Shown: piece by piece, positions 1-9,130 of the stretch | Numbering within the stretch: position 1 is the first letter of the stretch | How the letters are laid out: every line of letters begins with the position of its first letter | Assembly: GCA_040902585.1 (NCBI GenBank) | Contig: JBBDXA010000019.1 | Span: forward strand, 1 to 9,195 | Source of the DNA: JBBDXA01 sp040902585 | Lineage (GTDB): Bacteria > Planctomycetota > Phycisphaerae > Phycisphaerales > Phycisphaeraceae | DNA length: 9,195 nucleotides | Reading direction: 5' to 3' | Position numbers and translations under genes: made by a program | The notes under the pieces: model-generated | Database searches by the model: none | Seen by the model: only the letters and a program-made list of their open reading frames with translations | What the model was told of the DNA's origin: nothing

Positions 1-1
1 G

Positions 2-562
2 GCGGTCATCGGCGTGGATAATGAAGATGTCGCGTGTGAGCTGTGCAATCCGCCCCTGACCAGCGTCGTGCCTGATGCGGAGCGCATCGGCTTTGAAGCG
101 GCGCGATTGCTGGCGCTGCTCATGAAGGGGCAGCCGCCGCCGATGCAGGAGCAGTACGTCCCGCCGCGAGGGATCATCACGCGCAGATCGACGGACATCA
201 CGGCGATCAGCGATGCGGTCGTCGCCGAGGCGATCCACTTCATCCGCGGCCACGCCTGCGACGGCATCGGCGTGGAGGATGTGGTCATCGAAACAGGCGT
301 GTCGCGCTCGGTGCTGCAACGAAGGTTCCGGGCGACGGTGGGTCGATCCATCCACGACATGATCACGAACGTCAGGCTTGAGCGCGTGAGGCAACTCCTG
401 CTCGAGTCGCAGCTTTCGCTGGCGCAGATCGCCGACCGCGCGGGGTTTAATCACACGGAATACCTCTGCACGGTCTTCAAGCAGAAGACGGGGCAGACCA
501 TCACCGCGTTTCGGCAGATGCACCTTCAGCCGGGGGCGAGTGATTTCGATGCGGAGGTTTGA
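2..562 (+). CDS. XylR-type AraC-family transcriptional regulator, 5'-truncated by window edge
   Basis: DNA-binding sugar-responsive regulator; only the last 186 residues are in the window, and the reading frame is already open at base 2, so the methionine at base 14 is internal. Residues 1-65 look like the end of a periplasmic-binding-protein-like (LacI/GalR-type) sensor domain, with GVDNED, NPPLTSV and PDAERIGFEAARLL, the signature seen in XylR-type proteins. Residues about 72-171 are an AraC-type pair of helix-turn-helix motifs: the first around 90-110 (GVSRSVLQRRFR), the second around 139-160 (LSLAQIADRAGFNHTEYLCTVF), followed by the usual KxxTGQT..AFRQ ending. XylR in Enterobacteria activates xylose genes, but such regulators are multiplied in some phyla, so the ligand here is unknown. 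It ends with TGA five bases before an inverted-repeat element. Family assignment is firm; function beyond sugar-type sensing is inference. Confidence 0.92.
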   Translation, partial: AVIGVDNEDVACELCNPPLTSVVPDAERIGFEAARLLALLMKGQPPPMQEQYVPPRGIITRRSTDITAISDAVVAEAIHFIRGHACDGIGVEDVVIETGVSRSVLQRRFRATVGRSIHDMITNVRLERVRQLLLESQLSLAQIADRAGFNHTEYLCTVFKQKTGQTITAFRQMHLQPGASDFDAEV

Positions 563-566
563 GATT

Positions 567-612
567 GGGTGCCACGGCCCGACGAGGCTCGGCGAGGAGG
601 CCCGTGCGAAGG
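567..612. repeat. 46-bp element, left copy of inverted pair
   Basis: This copy and the reverse complement of 1029-1074 align without gaps over 46 positions with 40 identities. Both outer blocks (GGGTGCCACGGC and CCCGTGCGAAGG) are almost unchanged and the six differences lie in the middle. Within the copy CACGG can pair with CCGTG, and with a one-base bulge the stem extends by two G-C pairs, so it is REP-like. It lies directly after the regulator stop codon and downstream of the EF-Tu-like gene on the other strand, so it might also stop transcription from both sides, though no T-run follows. Confidence 0.8.
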
Positions 613-663
613 TAGAAGGATCGTAAAGAAGTCTGTTGCTGTCCGCCCAATCGCAGCGGATGG

Positions 664-990
664 TTAACCCGCATCGCCATCGACGAACGAAGTAATCTTG
701 CCGCGTCCAACAACGCGTCGCCCTTCACGGACTTCAAAGGTGTCGCCTACTTGAATCCGCGGCAGGTGACCTTCTGGCCGAGCGAACCAGATTTCACAAC
801 TTGACGAAGTGCCGGGAGCGGCCTGCGCCTCGGGCAAGAGCCATTCAACGTCCGCGATCTCTTCGCCCCCGTGAAGATGGAACTGCCCTCGGTAGCCGGT
901 GGAGACCGGCGAACGCCGGCCGCCTTCCAAGGTCGGGATCCAATGAACCGTTGCGCTAACGTGGGGCTTCCTCATGCCTGCCAACACCAT
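664..990 (-). CDS. Stand-alone EF-Tu domain 3-like protein (108 aa)
   Basis: Small protein that resembles only the C-terminal beta-barrel (domain 3) of translation elongation factor Tu. Matching landmarks in order are KPH at 8-10 (EF-Tu domain 3 also opens with KPH), EGGRRSPVSTGYRGQFH at 22-38 (EF-Tu: EGGRHTPFF.GYRPQFY), a variable loop at 41-65, VGDTF at 81-85 (EF-Tu: PGDN), and VREGRRVVGRGKIT at 87-100 (EF-Tu: IREGGRTVGAGVV). There is no GTP-binding domain (no GxxxxGKT) and no domain 2, so it cannot act as a GTPase. In EF-Tu this domain contacts aminoacyl-tRNA and EF-Ts; whether the small protein does so is unknown. Start at 990 chosen because GGTGA lies 10 nt upstream (1001-1005); a second ATG at 975 has no convincing site. 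The stop is TAA. The gene stands alone between the two inverted repeats. Similarity was judged by eye from memory of EF-Tu. Confidence 0.82.
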   Translation of the reverse strand: MVLAGMRKPHVSATVHWIPTLEGGRRSPVSTGYRGQFHLHGGEEIADVEWLLPEAQAAPGTSSSCEIWFARPEGHLPRIQVGDTFEVREGRRVVGRGKITSFVDGDAG

Positions 991-1028
991 CTATAGAACG
1001 TCACCAATTGTAAACGTAGACACCCGGC

Positions 1029-1074
1029 CCTTCGCACGGGTCTCGTCGCAAAGCCTCCTCGAGCCGTGGCACCC
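1029..1074. repeat. 46-bp element, right copy of inverted pair
   Basis: Reverse-complement partner of 567-612 (40 of 46 identical, no gaps). In this copy CACGG can pair with CCGTG, and after a two-base bulge CTCG with CGAG. It begins 33 nt downstream of the efflux operon's last stop codon and lies upstream of the EF-Tu-like gene, so it may also act as a weak end-of-operon hairpin. No T-run follows. Confidence 0.8.
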
Positions 1075-1107
1075 GAGCGCCTGATCCTCGCTTTCCACCA
1101 CTCAACC

Positions 1108-2795
1108 TCACTTCTCCAACTGTTCCTTCGTCAGGTAACTGGCATAAGGCTTATCCCCCGGTGCCTGAATCGCCCGGCGTTTGAGCAGCGTGCCATCGAG
1201 TCGATACAAAGCGATCAATGCTTTGCGATACGCCACATAGGACTCCGTCTCCGCGATGCGTGCCGCCAGCAGATCGCGCTGCGACTGCGCGACTTGCAGG
1301 CCCGTGGACTTGCCTGCGCGAAGCTTCTCCGTCTCGGCGCGGACGGTCGCTTCCTGTGCCTCACGCGTGACCTTCGAAGCGTCGATCTGCTCCAGCGAGC
1401 GCTTCACTTCGTTGTGCGCCAGGCGCACGTCGAGCTCCACTAGCTGGGCGAGGTTTTGAAGACTGCGCCCCGCCTGGTATCGCGTCGCAAGCGTGCGCAG
1501 GTGGTTCGCCTCGGCTGCGCGGTTGCCCAGCGCGTACTCGAAGCGGAAGCCCAAACGCAGGTCGTGGTCATCGCTGCTGACGATGTCGAGGGCTTCGTAG
1601 AACGAGTCGGCGAAACCCGACTTGCCGAGCGTGACAAACACATCCAGCCGGGGCAGAAGACCGTTGCGGGTCTGCACCACCGCGAGCCGGCCTTGTTCGA
1701 TCTGAATCTTCGTCTCGCTGAGTTCCGGCCTCATCCGCATGCCCAGCGCGACGTGATCGCCCACTTCATCGAGTGGTGCTCGCTCGTCCACGGGCAGACT
1801 CGTCAGTTCCACTTGGCGATCCCAGCCTTGAGCCGAGCCCGCGCTGAGAAGCTTCAGAAGGACGAGGCGATTGCGGTGCAGGTTGGCGTTCGCATCGATG
1901 AGCTGTTGCCTTCGCAGCGCGACTTCAGATTTGGCCGGGGCGAGTTCGATTTCGGTGAGCGTCTTCGCGTCGATGCGCTTTTGAATTTCATCCTGCGCCT
2001 GCTGGGCGAGCTTGAGCGAGTCTTCGAAGATCGCGATCTGCCGCTGGGCAAGGGCGTAGTCCCAGCAGGTATTTTCCACTTCCGCCACCAGGGCCTCGGC
2101 GAAACCGCGAAGCTGGTAGCGACTGGCGAGCACATCCAGCTCCGCCTGGGCAATGCGGGCGGTGTTCGCTTCCATGTCCGCCCCGCGCAGCAGAGCCTGC
2201 GTGAGCGTCAGCCCAAGACGGAACTGATGCTGCTCGGGCGAACGGTTGGAATAGGTGCGCTGCTCGCTTGCGGTGACTTCGATGGAAGTGCCCGTGGAAA
2301 AATCCTTGGCGATGCCCAGGTCCACCAGCGTTTCCTGCCTGCGCACTTTGAATGCAGCCGAGGTCGCGCGCGAAACTTCCTGACTCGCCTCTTTCAGCAC
2401 CGAAGCCCCGGCGAAGACGCGCGGATCGAACACGGCCCTTTCCAGTTCGACAAAGGTGCCCGCGATCGTCGGCGAAACCTCCTGCACGCGCAGGGCCCGG
2501 TTGTGCTTGAGCGCCACCATCACGGCTTCTTCGATCGACACACGCAGCGGGCCATCGACAGACAGTTCGAACTTTTTGTCCCCTTCATGAGCGATGCGCG
2601 GCAGCTCCAGATCATCACCCGCGCCGCGCAGAGGCGACGGCCCAAGCCGATCCGACAGGCTCACATCACTGAAATCCCACGGTGAACGCGCCCGGCATCC
2701 AACTGCACCCACCGCCAGCAGCGCGAGCAACATCACCCGCCACCTTCGCCCGGCCTTCACGCACGCAGGCTTCATACTTCGATCACGGGTCGGCT

Positions 2796-2799
<4 letters not shown>
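1108..2799 (-). CDS. TolC/OprM-type outer membrane efflux lipoprotein
   Basis: Outer membrane channel of the RND pump, 563 aa. The N-terminus carries a basic stretch, a hydrophobic core (VMLLALLAVGAVG, 23-34) and Cys35 in an AVGC lipobox-like site, suggesting signal peptidase II cleavage and a lipid anchor as in OprM/CusC; the match lacks the preferred Leu at -3. Two outer-membrane-efflux repeats follow, about 87-315 and 345-540, rich in long amphipathic helices. Landmarks are LTQALLRG at 199-206, RNGLLPRLD at 378-386 and YALGNRAAEA at 422-431. The start at 2799 overlaps the permease stop by 4 nt (ATGA), a sign of translational coupling. The frame stays open upstream to 3240 but that part lies inside the permease gene and does not resemble a protein of this family. 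An alternative ATG is at 2775. The exported substrate cannot be inferred. Confidence 0.93.
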
Positions 2800-5876
<3,077 letters not shown>

Positions 5877-5879
5877 CCG

Positions 5880-7094
5880 TCACGGCCCCTCTTGCTTTGC
5901 CGGTTTGTCATCGCCCTTTTTCACTGGCGCTAAATCCGCCACGCGAATGGGCGAGCCGTCTTCCAACAGGTGCTGCCCCAGCGTGACCACGCGGCCCTTG
6001 ATCGCCGGCGAAAGAATCTGAACCTTTTCGCCTTCGGTGATGCCCACGGTCACCTGCACGAACTTCGCTTTCTTCGCCGCCTCATCCACGATGAACACGC
6101 CCTGCTTCTCGTCGCGCCGGGCAATCGCCGACAGGGGCACGATCACCGCATCCTCACTGCGGCCCAGTTCGATCGTCACCTTCACAAACATGCCGGGCTT
6201 CAATAGGCTCTGCGGATTCGCTGCTTCCACTTCGACCCGCGCCTGCCGGGATGTTTCACGGAACATCGGGGCAAGTCGTTTGATGGAGCCTGGGAATTCC
6301 TTGTCCGTACAGGCATCGCTGGTGAGCGTGGCGACCTGCCCCTGCGCCAGTCGCGTGTAGTCGCGATCCGTCACGTTGATCACCGCCACCACGGTGTGAA
6401 TATCCAGCACGGAAATGATCGGCGCATTGGCCGCCAGCATGTCGCCTTCATCGGCGAACTTTTCGCCGACGATCCACACCTTCGGCTCGCCTTCCCATGA
6501 CGCGGTGACCGTGGCATACTTCTCGCGGATTTCCGTTGCCGTCACAGCCGCGCTCTTGAGAACGACCTGCGCCTGGGCGACCTTCAGCTTGCCCTGCTGC
6601 GACTCGTACGGCGAAAGGGCGAGATCGAGGTCCGAGTCGGAAGCGACGCCCTGTTCGTGGAGCATCTTCACACGATCGAACTCGCGCTTGGCCGCCGCCA
6701 GGGCCTTTTCAACTTCTTCCACCGTCGCATCGGCGACAAGCTGCTCGGCTTTGGCCTGCACGATCTGCTGCGCCAGTTCGGCGCTGTCCAGGATTGCCAC
6801 GGTATCGTTGCGCGTGACCGGATCGCCGATGTCCACCGAAAGTGTTTTGAGTCGGCCGGCGATCTTGGGCGCGACGACGAATTTGGCGCGGGGTTCAAGC
6901 GTGCCGGTCCAGGAGCGGATATCGCGGATCGGACCGTGCTGGATGGGCGACGTTTCGACAGGGATCGCGGCGACTCCCCTCGGCCGCGCGTCCTGCCCGC
7001 CTTTGGACTGAACCTTCTGCACCACCAGCCAGCCGATCAACGCGACAACCGCCAGCAGAATGAGGATGCTCGTGACTTTCAATGCTGAACGCAT
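5880..7094 (-). CDS. RND efflux membrane fusion protein (periplasmic adaptor)
   Basis: Adaptor of 404 aa that bridges permease and outer membrane channel. An N-terminal hydrophobic segment (VTSILILLAVVALIGWLVV, 7-25) without a lipobox suggests an uncleaved inner-membrane anchor. The first half of the lipoyl-like domain is at about 64-110 (RAKFVVAPKIAGRLKTLSVD, then IGDPV), the alpha-helical hairpin is at about 110-195 (QAKAEQLVADATVEEVEKAL and onward), the lipoyl return and beta-barrel run to about 310 (LLKPGMFVKV at 297-306), and a membrane-proximal domain follows at about 315-390 (VIVPLSAIARRDEKQGVFIV). The tail is Lys-rich. Start 7094 chosen because AGGAAA lies 6 nt upstream; the frame is open to an ATG at 7157, but those extra 21 residues are Arg/Pro-rich and precede the membrane anchor awkwardly. 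First gene of the operon: the permease starts 3 nt after its stop. Confidence 0.94.
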   Translation of the reverse strand: MRSALKVTSILILLAVVALIGWLVVQKVQSKGGQDARPRGVAAIPVETSPIQHGPIRDIRSWTGTLEPRAKFVVAPKIAGRLKTLSVDIGDPVTRNDTVAILDSAELAQQIVQAKAEQLVADATVEEVEKALAAAKREFDRVKMLHEQGVASDSDLDLALSPYESQQGKLKVAQAQVVLKSAAVTATEIREKYATVTASWEGEPKVWIVGEKFADEGDMLAANAPIISVLDIHTVVAVINVTDRDYTRLAQGQVATLTSDACTDKEFPGSIKRLAPMFRETSRQARVEVEAANPQSLLKPGMFVKVTIELGRSEDAVIVPLSAIARRDEKQGVFIVDEAAKKAKFVQVTVGITEGEKVQILSPAIKGRVVTLGQHLLEDGSPIRVADLAPVKKGDDKPAKQEGP

Positions 7095-7100
7095 GAATGC

Positions 7101-7106
7101 TTTCCT
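7101..7106 (-). promoter_or_regulatory. Ribosome binding site of the fusion-protein gene
   Basis: AGGAAA on the minus strand, six bases before the ATG at 7094. It decides between that start and the longer open frame from 7157. Confidence 0.75.
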
Positions 7107-7166
7107 GTCGCGCGGGCCGGGGCGGCACGCCTGTCGCGGAGCCATGACGCCCGGCACGAGCCGGTA

Positions 7167-7186
7167 GTACGTGGACGTACACTATA
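7167..7186 (-). promoter_or_regulatory. Candidate promoter -10 and operator of the efflux operon
   Basis: On the minus strand TATAGT (7186-7181) resembles a -10 box and is followed at once by GTACGTCCACGTAC (7180-7167), a perfect 6-bp inverted repeat with a 2-bp spacer. A repressor bound there would cover the expected transcription start, about 75-80 nt before the ATG at 7094. A -35 is weak: TCAACA at 7207-7202 gives only a 15-nt spacer. No efflux repressor gene is adjacent, so the binding protein is unknown. The palindrome is seen; the role is inference. Confidence 0.4.
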
Positions 7187-7244
7187 ACGCTCTGAGGCCT
7201 GTGTTGATTCCCGCCATTTCTCGGAACGTGTGTCAGCAGGATGG

Positions 7245-7268
7245 AGCACCATCCCGGCAGGGTGGTGC
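7245..7268 (+). repeat. Left-end hairpin of the composite element
   Basis: Arms GCACCA / TGGTGC enclose a bulged T, a CCC/GGG stem and a GGCA loop, occupying 7245-7267. It has the same architecture as the right-end hairpin when that one is read on the minus strand. The last arm runs into the first 35-bp repeat. Confidence 0.6.
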
Positions 7269-7365
7269 ATACCTGCGGTACACGCATCCCGCCAGGGTGG
7301 TGCATACCTGCGGTACACGCATCCCGCCAAGGTGGTGCATACCTGCCGTACACGTATCCCGCCGG
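7261..7365. repeat. Three tandem 35-bp repeats
   Basis: Units occupy 7261-7295, 7296-7330 and 7331-7365. Each begins GGTGGTGCATACCTGC and contains GTACACG and ATCCCGCC. Units 1 and 2 differ only at the last base; unit 3 has four or so changes (GCCGT for GCGGT, GTATCC for GCATCC, a different end). There are no spacers, so this is a direct tandem repeat. At each unit junction CCC-GCCA-GGG (with one G lost at the second junction) repeats the core of the end hairpins. Confidence 0.92.
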
Positions 7366-7387
7366 CACCGCCCTTCCGGGACGGTGC
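7365..7387 (-). terminator. Hairpin directly after the YidR-like gene, possible terminator
   Basis: Read on the minus strand it starts five bases after the last base of the TGA: GCACCG, a bulged T, CCC, loop GGAA (a GNRA-type tetraloop), GGG, CGGTGC. That is a nine-pair G-C-rich stem at the place expected for a terminator. No T-run follows, so it would be a transcript-stabilising or weak/Rho-assisted structure rather than a classic intrinsic terminator. It is also the right end of the repeat element. Confidence 0.45.
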
Positions 7388-7391
7388 TCCA

Positions 7392-8747
7392 TCACCCAGT
7401 CTCCTCCACCACGAAGATCTGATTGAAGAGCGAATCCGCAATCCTCACCTGCCGCACAATCGCGATCCTTTCCCCGTCAGGCGAGAACACACACGCCTCC
7501 GGTCGCGGCCCACTCTCACTCGCATCGCGCTGGGTCAGCCGCACGCCTTCACCCGTCGCCATGTCGATCACGAACACGCTGTGATCCATCACGCAGGCGA
7601 TCCGCTTGCCATCAGGACTCCAGGTGAAGGCCGAGGCGACATCCCAGGGGCCGCGCGTCACCTGAATCATCGCCCCGCCGCGCGGCGAGACGGTCCATAG
7701 TTGCACCACGCCCGCGTCATCCTTCATCAAGAAAGCAATGCGCTCGCCATCGGGCGAACTCCGCAGCCAGTGCCGCGGGCCTTGAATACCAGGGAATCGG
7801 CGATCAGCCGTGAACGTCAGCCTTCGCTGCACAGCCCCGCGCGGCGGCGCGGGACGCCTGGTCTCGCTGCCTTCCAGCGGCTCATCGCCGGCCTGCGTGA
7901 TGTCATCAGGAACATCCACGATGAACACTTCGCTCATCGCCCTGCCATCGGCCGCGATCACTTCCCCTTGAAACGCCAGCGCCCGTCGCTGCCGCGTGCC
8001 ATCACTGCGAAGGTAGCCGTCGCTGCCGACCCACGCCTCTTCGAAAGCCCGGCGAATCTCGTCGGACCCTGGCCGGGGCGAGTTGTGAGTGCGCGTCACC
8101 AGCACGCTGAAGTGTGATCCATCATGATTGCGCGGATGACGGGTGGGAACCTTCACGCTGGCGAGCGGAGCGCTCACGCCGACGTTGCGCTGGTTGATGT
8201 CCGCTTCACTCTCGCTGCGTGCTGTGCCCTGTGCATCGAGCGAAGTGAGCACGTGATCGTCATACGTAAAACTCACCCACTGACCGTCGCTGCTGAAGAC
8301 ATGCACATGCGTCCCGCCACGAAGAGCGCCGGGCGTGTAGGGCGCGATGATATTTCTGGCATCGAGATTCAACGCTGCGTCGGGCCTGGCGAGATCGACG
8401 ATCATGCCTTGGCGATGGCACGCACTGTACGACCAATCGGCTGAGGGATGCTCGGGGCCGTGAATGAATGCGACCTTCATCGCCGCCGGACTGAATGTTG
8501 CGACACCGCAGCGAGCGCCGTGTTGGCATTCATACAACACGCGCAACTCGCCGCTCTGGACATTGACGAGTTCGATGCGCTCGCCTTCAAACACGCCCCC
8601 CGCCGCGTCCGGCCGCACGTCGTACACCATCCACCGACCGTCCGGCGACCAGACATTCACATTCGTCAGCACGTGGCCGTGCGAAGCGAAAGTCACCTGC
8701 CGCTGGTGCCCCTTCGCTGGTTTCGATATGGGTTCATCCGCGTGCAT
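7392..8747 (-). CDS. YidR-like (DUF3748) TolB-type beta-propeller protein
   Basis: Predicted beta-propeller protein of 451 aa, similar as recalled to E. coli YidR (a little over 400 aa), whose function is not established; database names often say 'TolB-like'. Propeller blade motifs are WSPDG at 33-37, FSSDG at 151-155, SSPDG at 330-334, WSPDG at 376-380 and FSPDG at 421-425. Family-type segments are RQVTF.....HVLTNVNVW at 16-33, FIHGPEHP at 94-101, YTPGALRGGTHVHVF at 137-151, FTYDDHV at 160-166, NVGVSAP at 188-194, RPGSDEI at 225-231, PAPPRGAVQRRLTFT at 299-313 and GPRHWLRSSPDG at 323-334. No signal peptide or membrane segment is visible, so it may be cytoplasmic. Start 8747 fits where YidR begins relative to the HVLTN motif; no good ribosome site precedes it and the frame stays open to 9068, but the extra 107 residues are low-quality, Arg/Pro-rich sequence. 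It probably has its own promoter. Confidence 0.88.
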   Translation of the reverse strand: MHADEPISKPAKGHQRQVTFASHGHVLTNVNVWSPDGRWMVYDVRPDAAGGVFEGERIELVNVQSGELRVLYECQHGARCGVATFSPAAMKVAFIHGPEHPSADWSYSACHRQGMIVDLARPDAALNLDARNIIAPYTPGALRGGTHVHVFSSDGQWVSFTYDDHVLTSLDAQGTARSESEADINQRNVGVSAPLASVKVPTRHPRNHDGSHFSVLVTRTHNSPRPGSDEIRRAFEEAWVGSDGYLRSDGTRQRRALAFQGEVIAADGRAMSEVFIVDVPDDITQAGDEPLEGSETRRPAPPRGAVQRRLTFTADRRFPGIQGPRHWLRSSPDGERIAFLMKDDAGVVQLWTVSPRGGAMIQVTRGPWDVASAFTWSPDGKRIACVMDHSVFVIDMATGEGVRLTQRDASESGPRPEACVFSPDGERIAIVRQVRIADSLFNQIFVVEETG

Positions 8748-8909
8748 GACAAGAGATGGTAAGGGGTCAGATTGAAACTGTTTGGGCGGGTGATAACGAG
8801 GCTCTGCGAAGCCCCGGCTATGGGACGCACAAGGTTCATCAGGCCGGGCCTTGCGCGGACTCCAGCCCCAGCCACCAAGGCAGGCAAACCGGCGGCGGCG
8901 ACAGGTGCA

Positions 8910-8917
8910 ATAATATA
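8910..8917 (-). promoter_or_regulatory. Possible -10 region of the YidR-like gene
   Basis: The minus strand reads TATATTAT here, giving two overlapping -10-like hexamers (TATATT, TATTAT) in an otherwise G+C-rich stretch about 165 nt before the ATG at 8747. No convincing -35 hexamer sits at the right distance, so this rests on the A+T island alone. Confidence 0.25.
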
Positions 8918-8946
8918 GTTTGGTGTACGTTAGGCTTCCATCCACC

Positions 8947-8965
8947 CTGCCGACGAGGGCGGCAG
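8947..8965. repeat. Short hairpin, 6-bp perfect arms
   Basis: CTGCCG and CGGCAG pair around a 7-nt loop. It has no T-run on either side and its role is unknown. Confidence 0.4.
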
Positions 8966-9007
8966 CGCGATCGGTGTGCCCCGACCGGCCGCCGGACAGC
9001 CCGAACC

Positions 9008-9130
9008 CGTGTCTAGTAGACACGAGGTAGACACGGAGGTAGACAAAAGGATGGACACTTATAAGCAACCCACAATCAAGTATTTATATCGTTTTCAGAA
9101 AGTGGGTAGACATGGGTAGACACGAGGTAG
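9008..9130. repeat. Cluster of degenerate 11-12 bp GTAGACA repeats with a 17-bp palindrome
   Basis: GTAGACACGAG occurs at 9016-9026 and again at 9116-9126. Related units are GTAGACACGGAG (9027-9038), GTAGACAAAAG (9039-9049), a weak GATGGACACTT (9050-9060) and GTAGACATGG (9106-9115), with a broken GTAGCC at 9127-9132. The first unit overlaps a perfect palindrome, CGTGTCTA-G-TAGACACG, at 9008-9024. Two runs of repeats flank about 45 bp of A+T-rich DNA. This could be a protein-binding array, a REP-type cluster or the edge of a mobile element. Confidence 0.65.

Larger units (their letters stand above)
7241..7392. repeat. Composite repeat element with 28-bp inverted ends
   Basis: The ends 7241-7268 and 7365-7392 are inverted copies of each other, 25 of 28 identical; the outermost ten (ATGGAGCACC / GGTGCTCCAT) match perfectly. 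Between them lie three 35-bp direct repeats. Each end is itself a hairpin. No target-site duplication is visible and the 152 bp carry no convincing gene, so a MITE-like or REP-cluster (BIME-like) origin is possible. The right end overlaps the YidR-like stop codon by one base, so that gene ends exactly at the element boundary. Confidence 0.8.

Noticed and set aside
1016..1023. GTAGACAC before the EF-Tu-like gene as a member of the 9016-9126 repeat family
   Set aside because: Only eight bases match and there is no second unit beside it, so chance is a sufficient explanation.
1456..2685. Long plus-strand frame (409 codons) opposite the outer membrane protein gene
   Set aside because: Antisense shadow in G+C-rich DNA: low-complexity, Arg/His/Gln-rich product with no recognisable domain, while the minus strand is clearly coding.
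7095..7157. Longer start of the membrane fusion protein
   Set aside because: A good AGGAAA site sits inside this stretch, 6 nt before the ATG at 7094, and the extra residues are Arg/Pro-rich.
7261..7365. CRISPR array
   Set aside because: The repeats are directly adjacent with no unique spacers, and no cas gene is near.
8914..8930. Operator shared between the efflux operon and the YidR-like gene (TATAGT and GTGTACGT occur at both)
   Set aside because: The spacing differs by five bases, the orientation relative to the genes is opposite, and the palindrome is absent at 8914-8930.
8748..9068. N-terminal extension of the YidR-like protein
   Set aside because: It runs through the GTAGACA repeats and reads as Arg/Pro/Cys-rich sequence with no family similarity; YidR starts close to the HVLTN motif.
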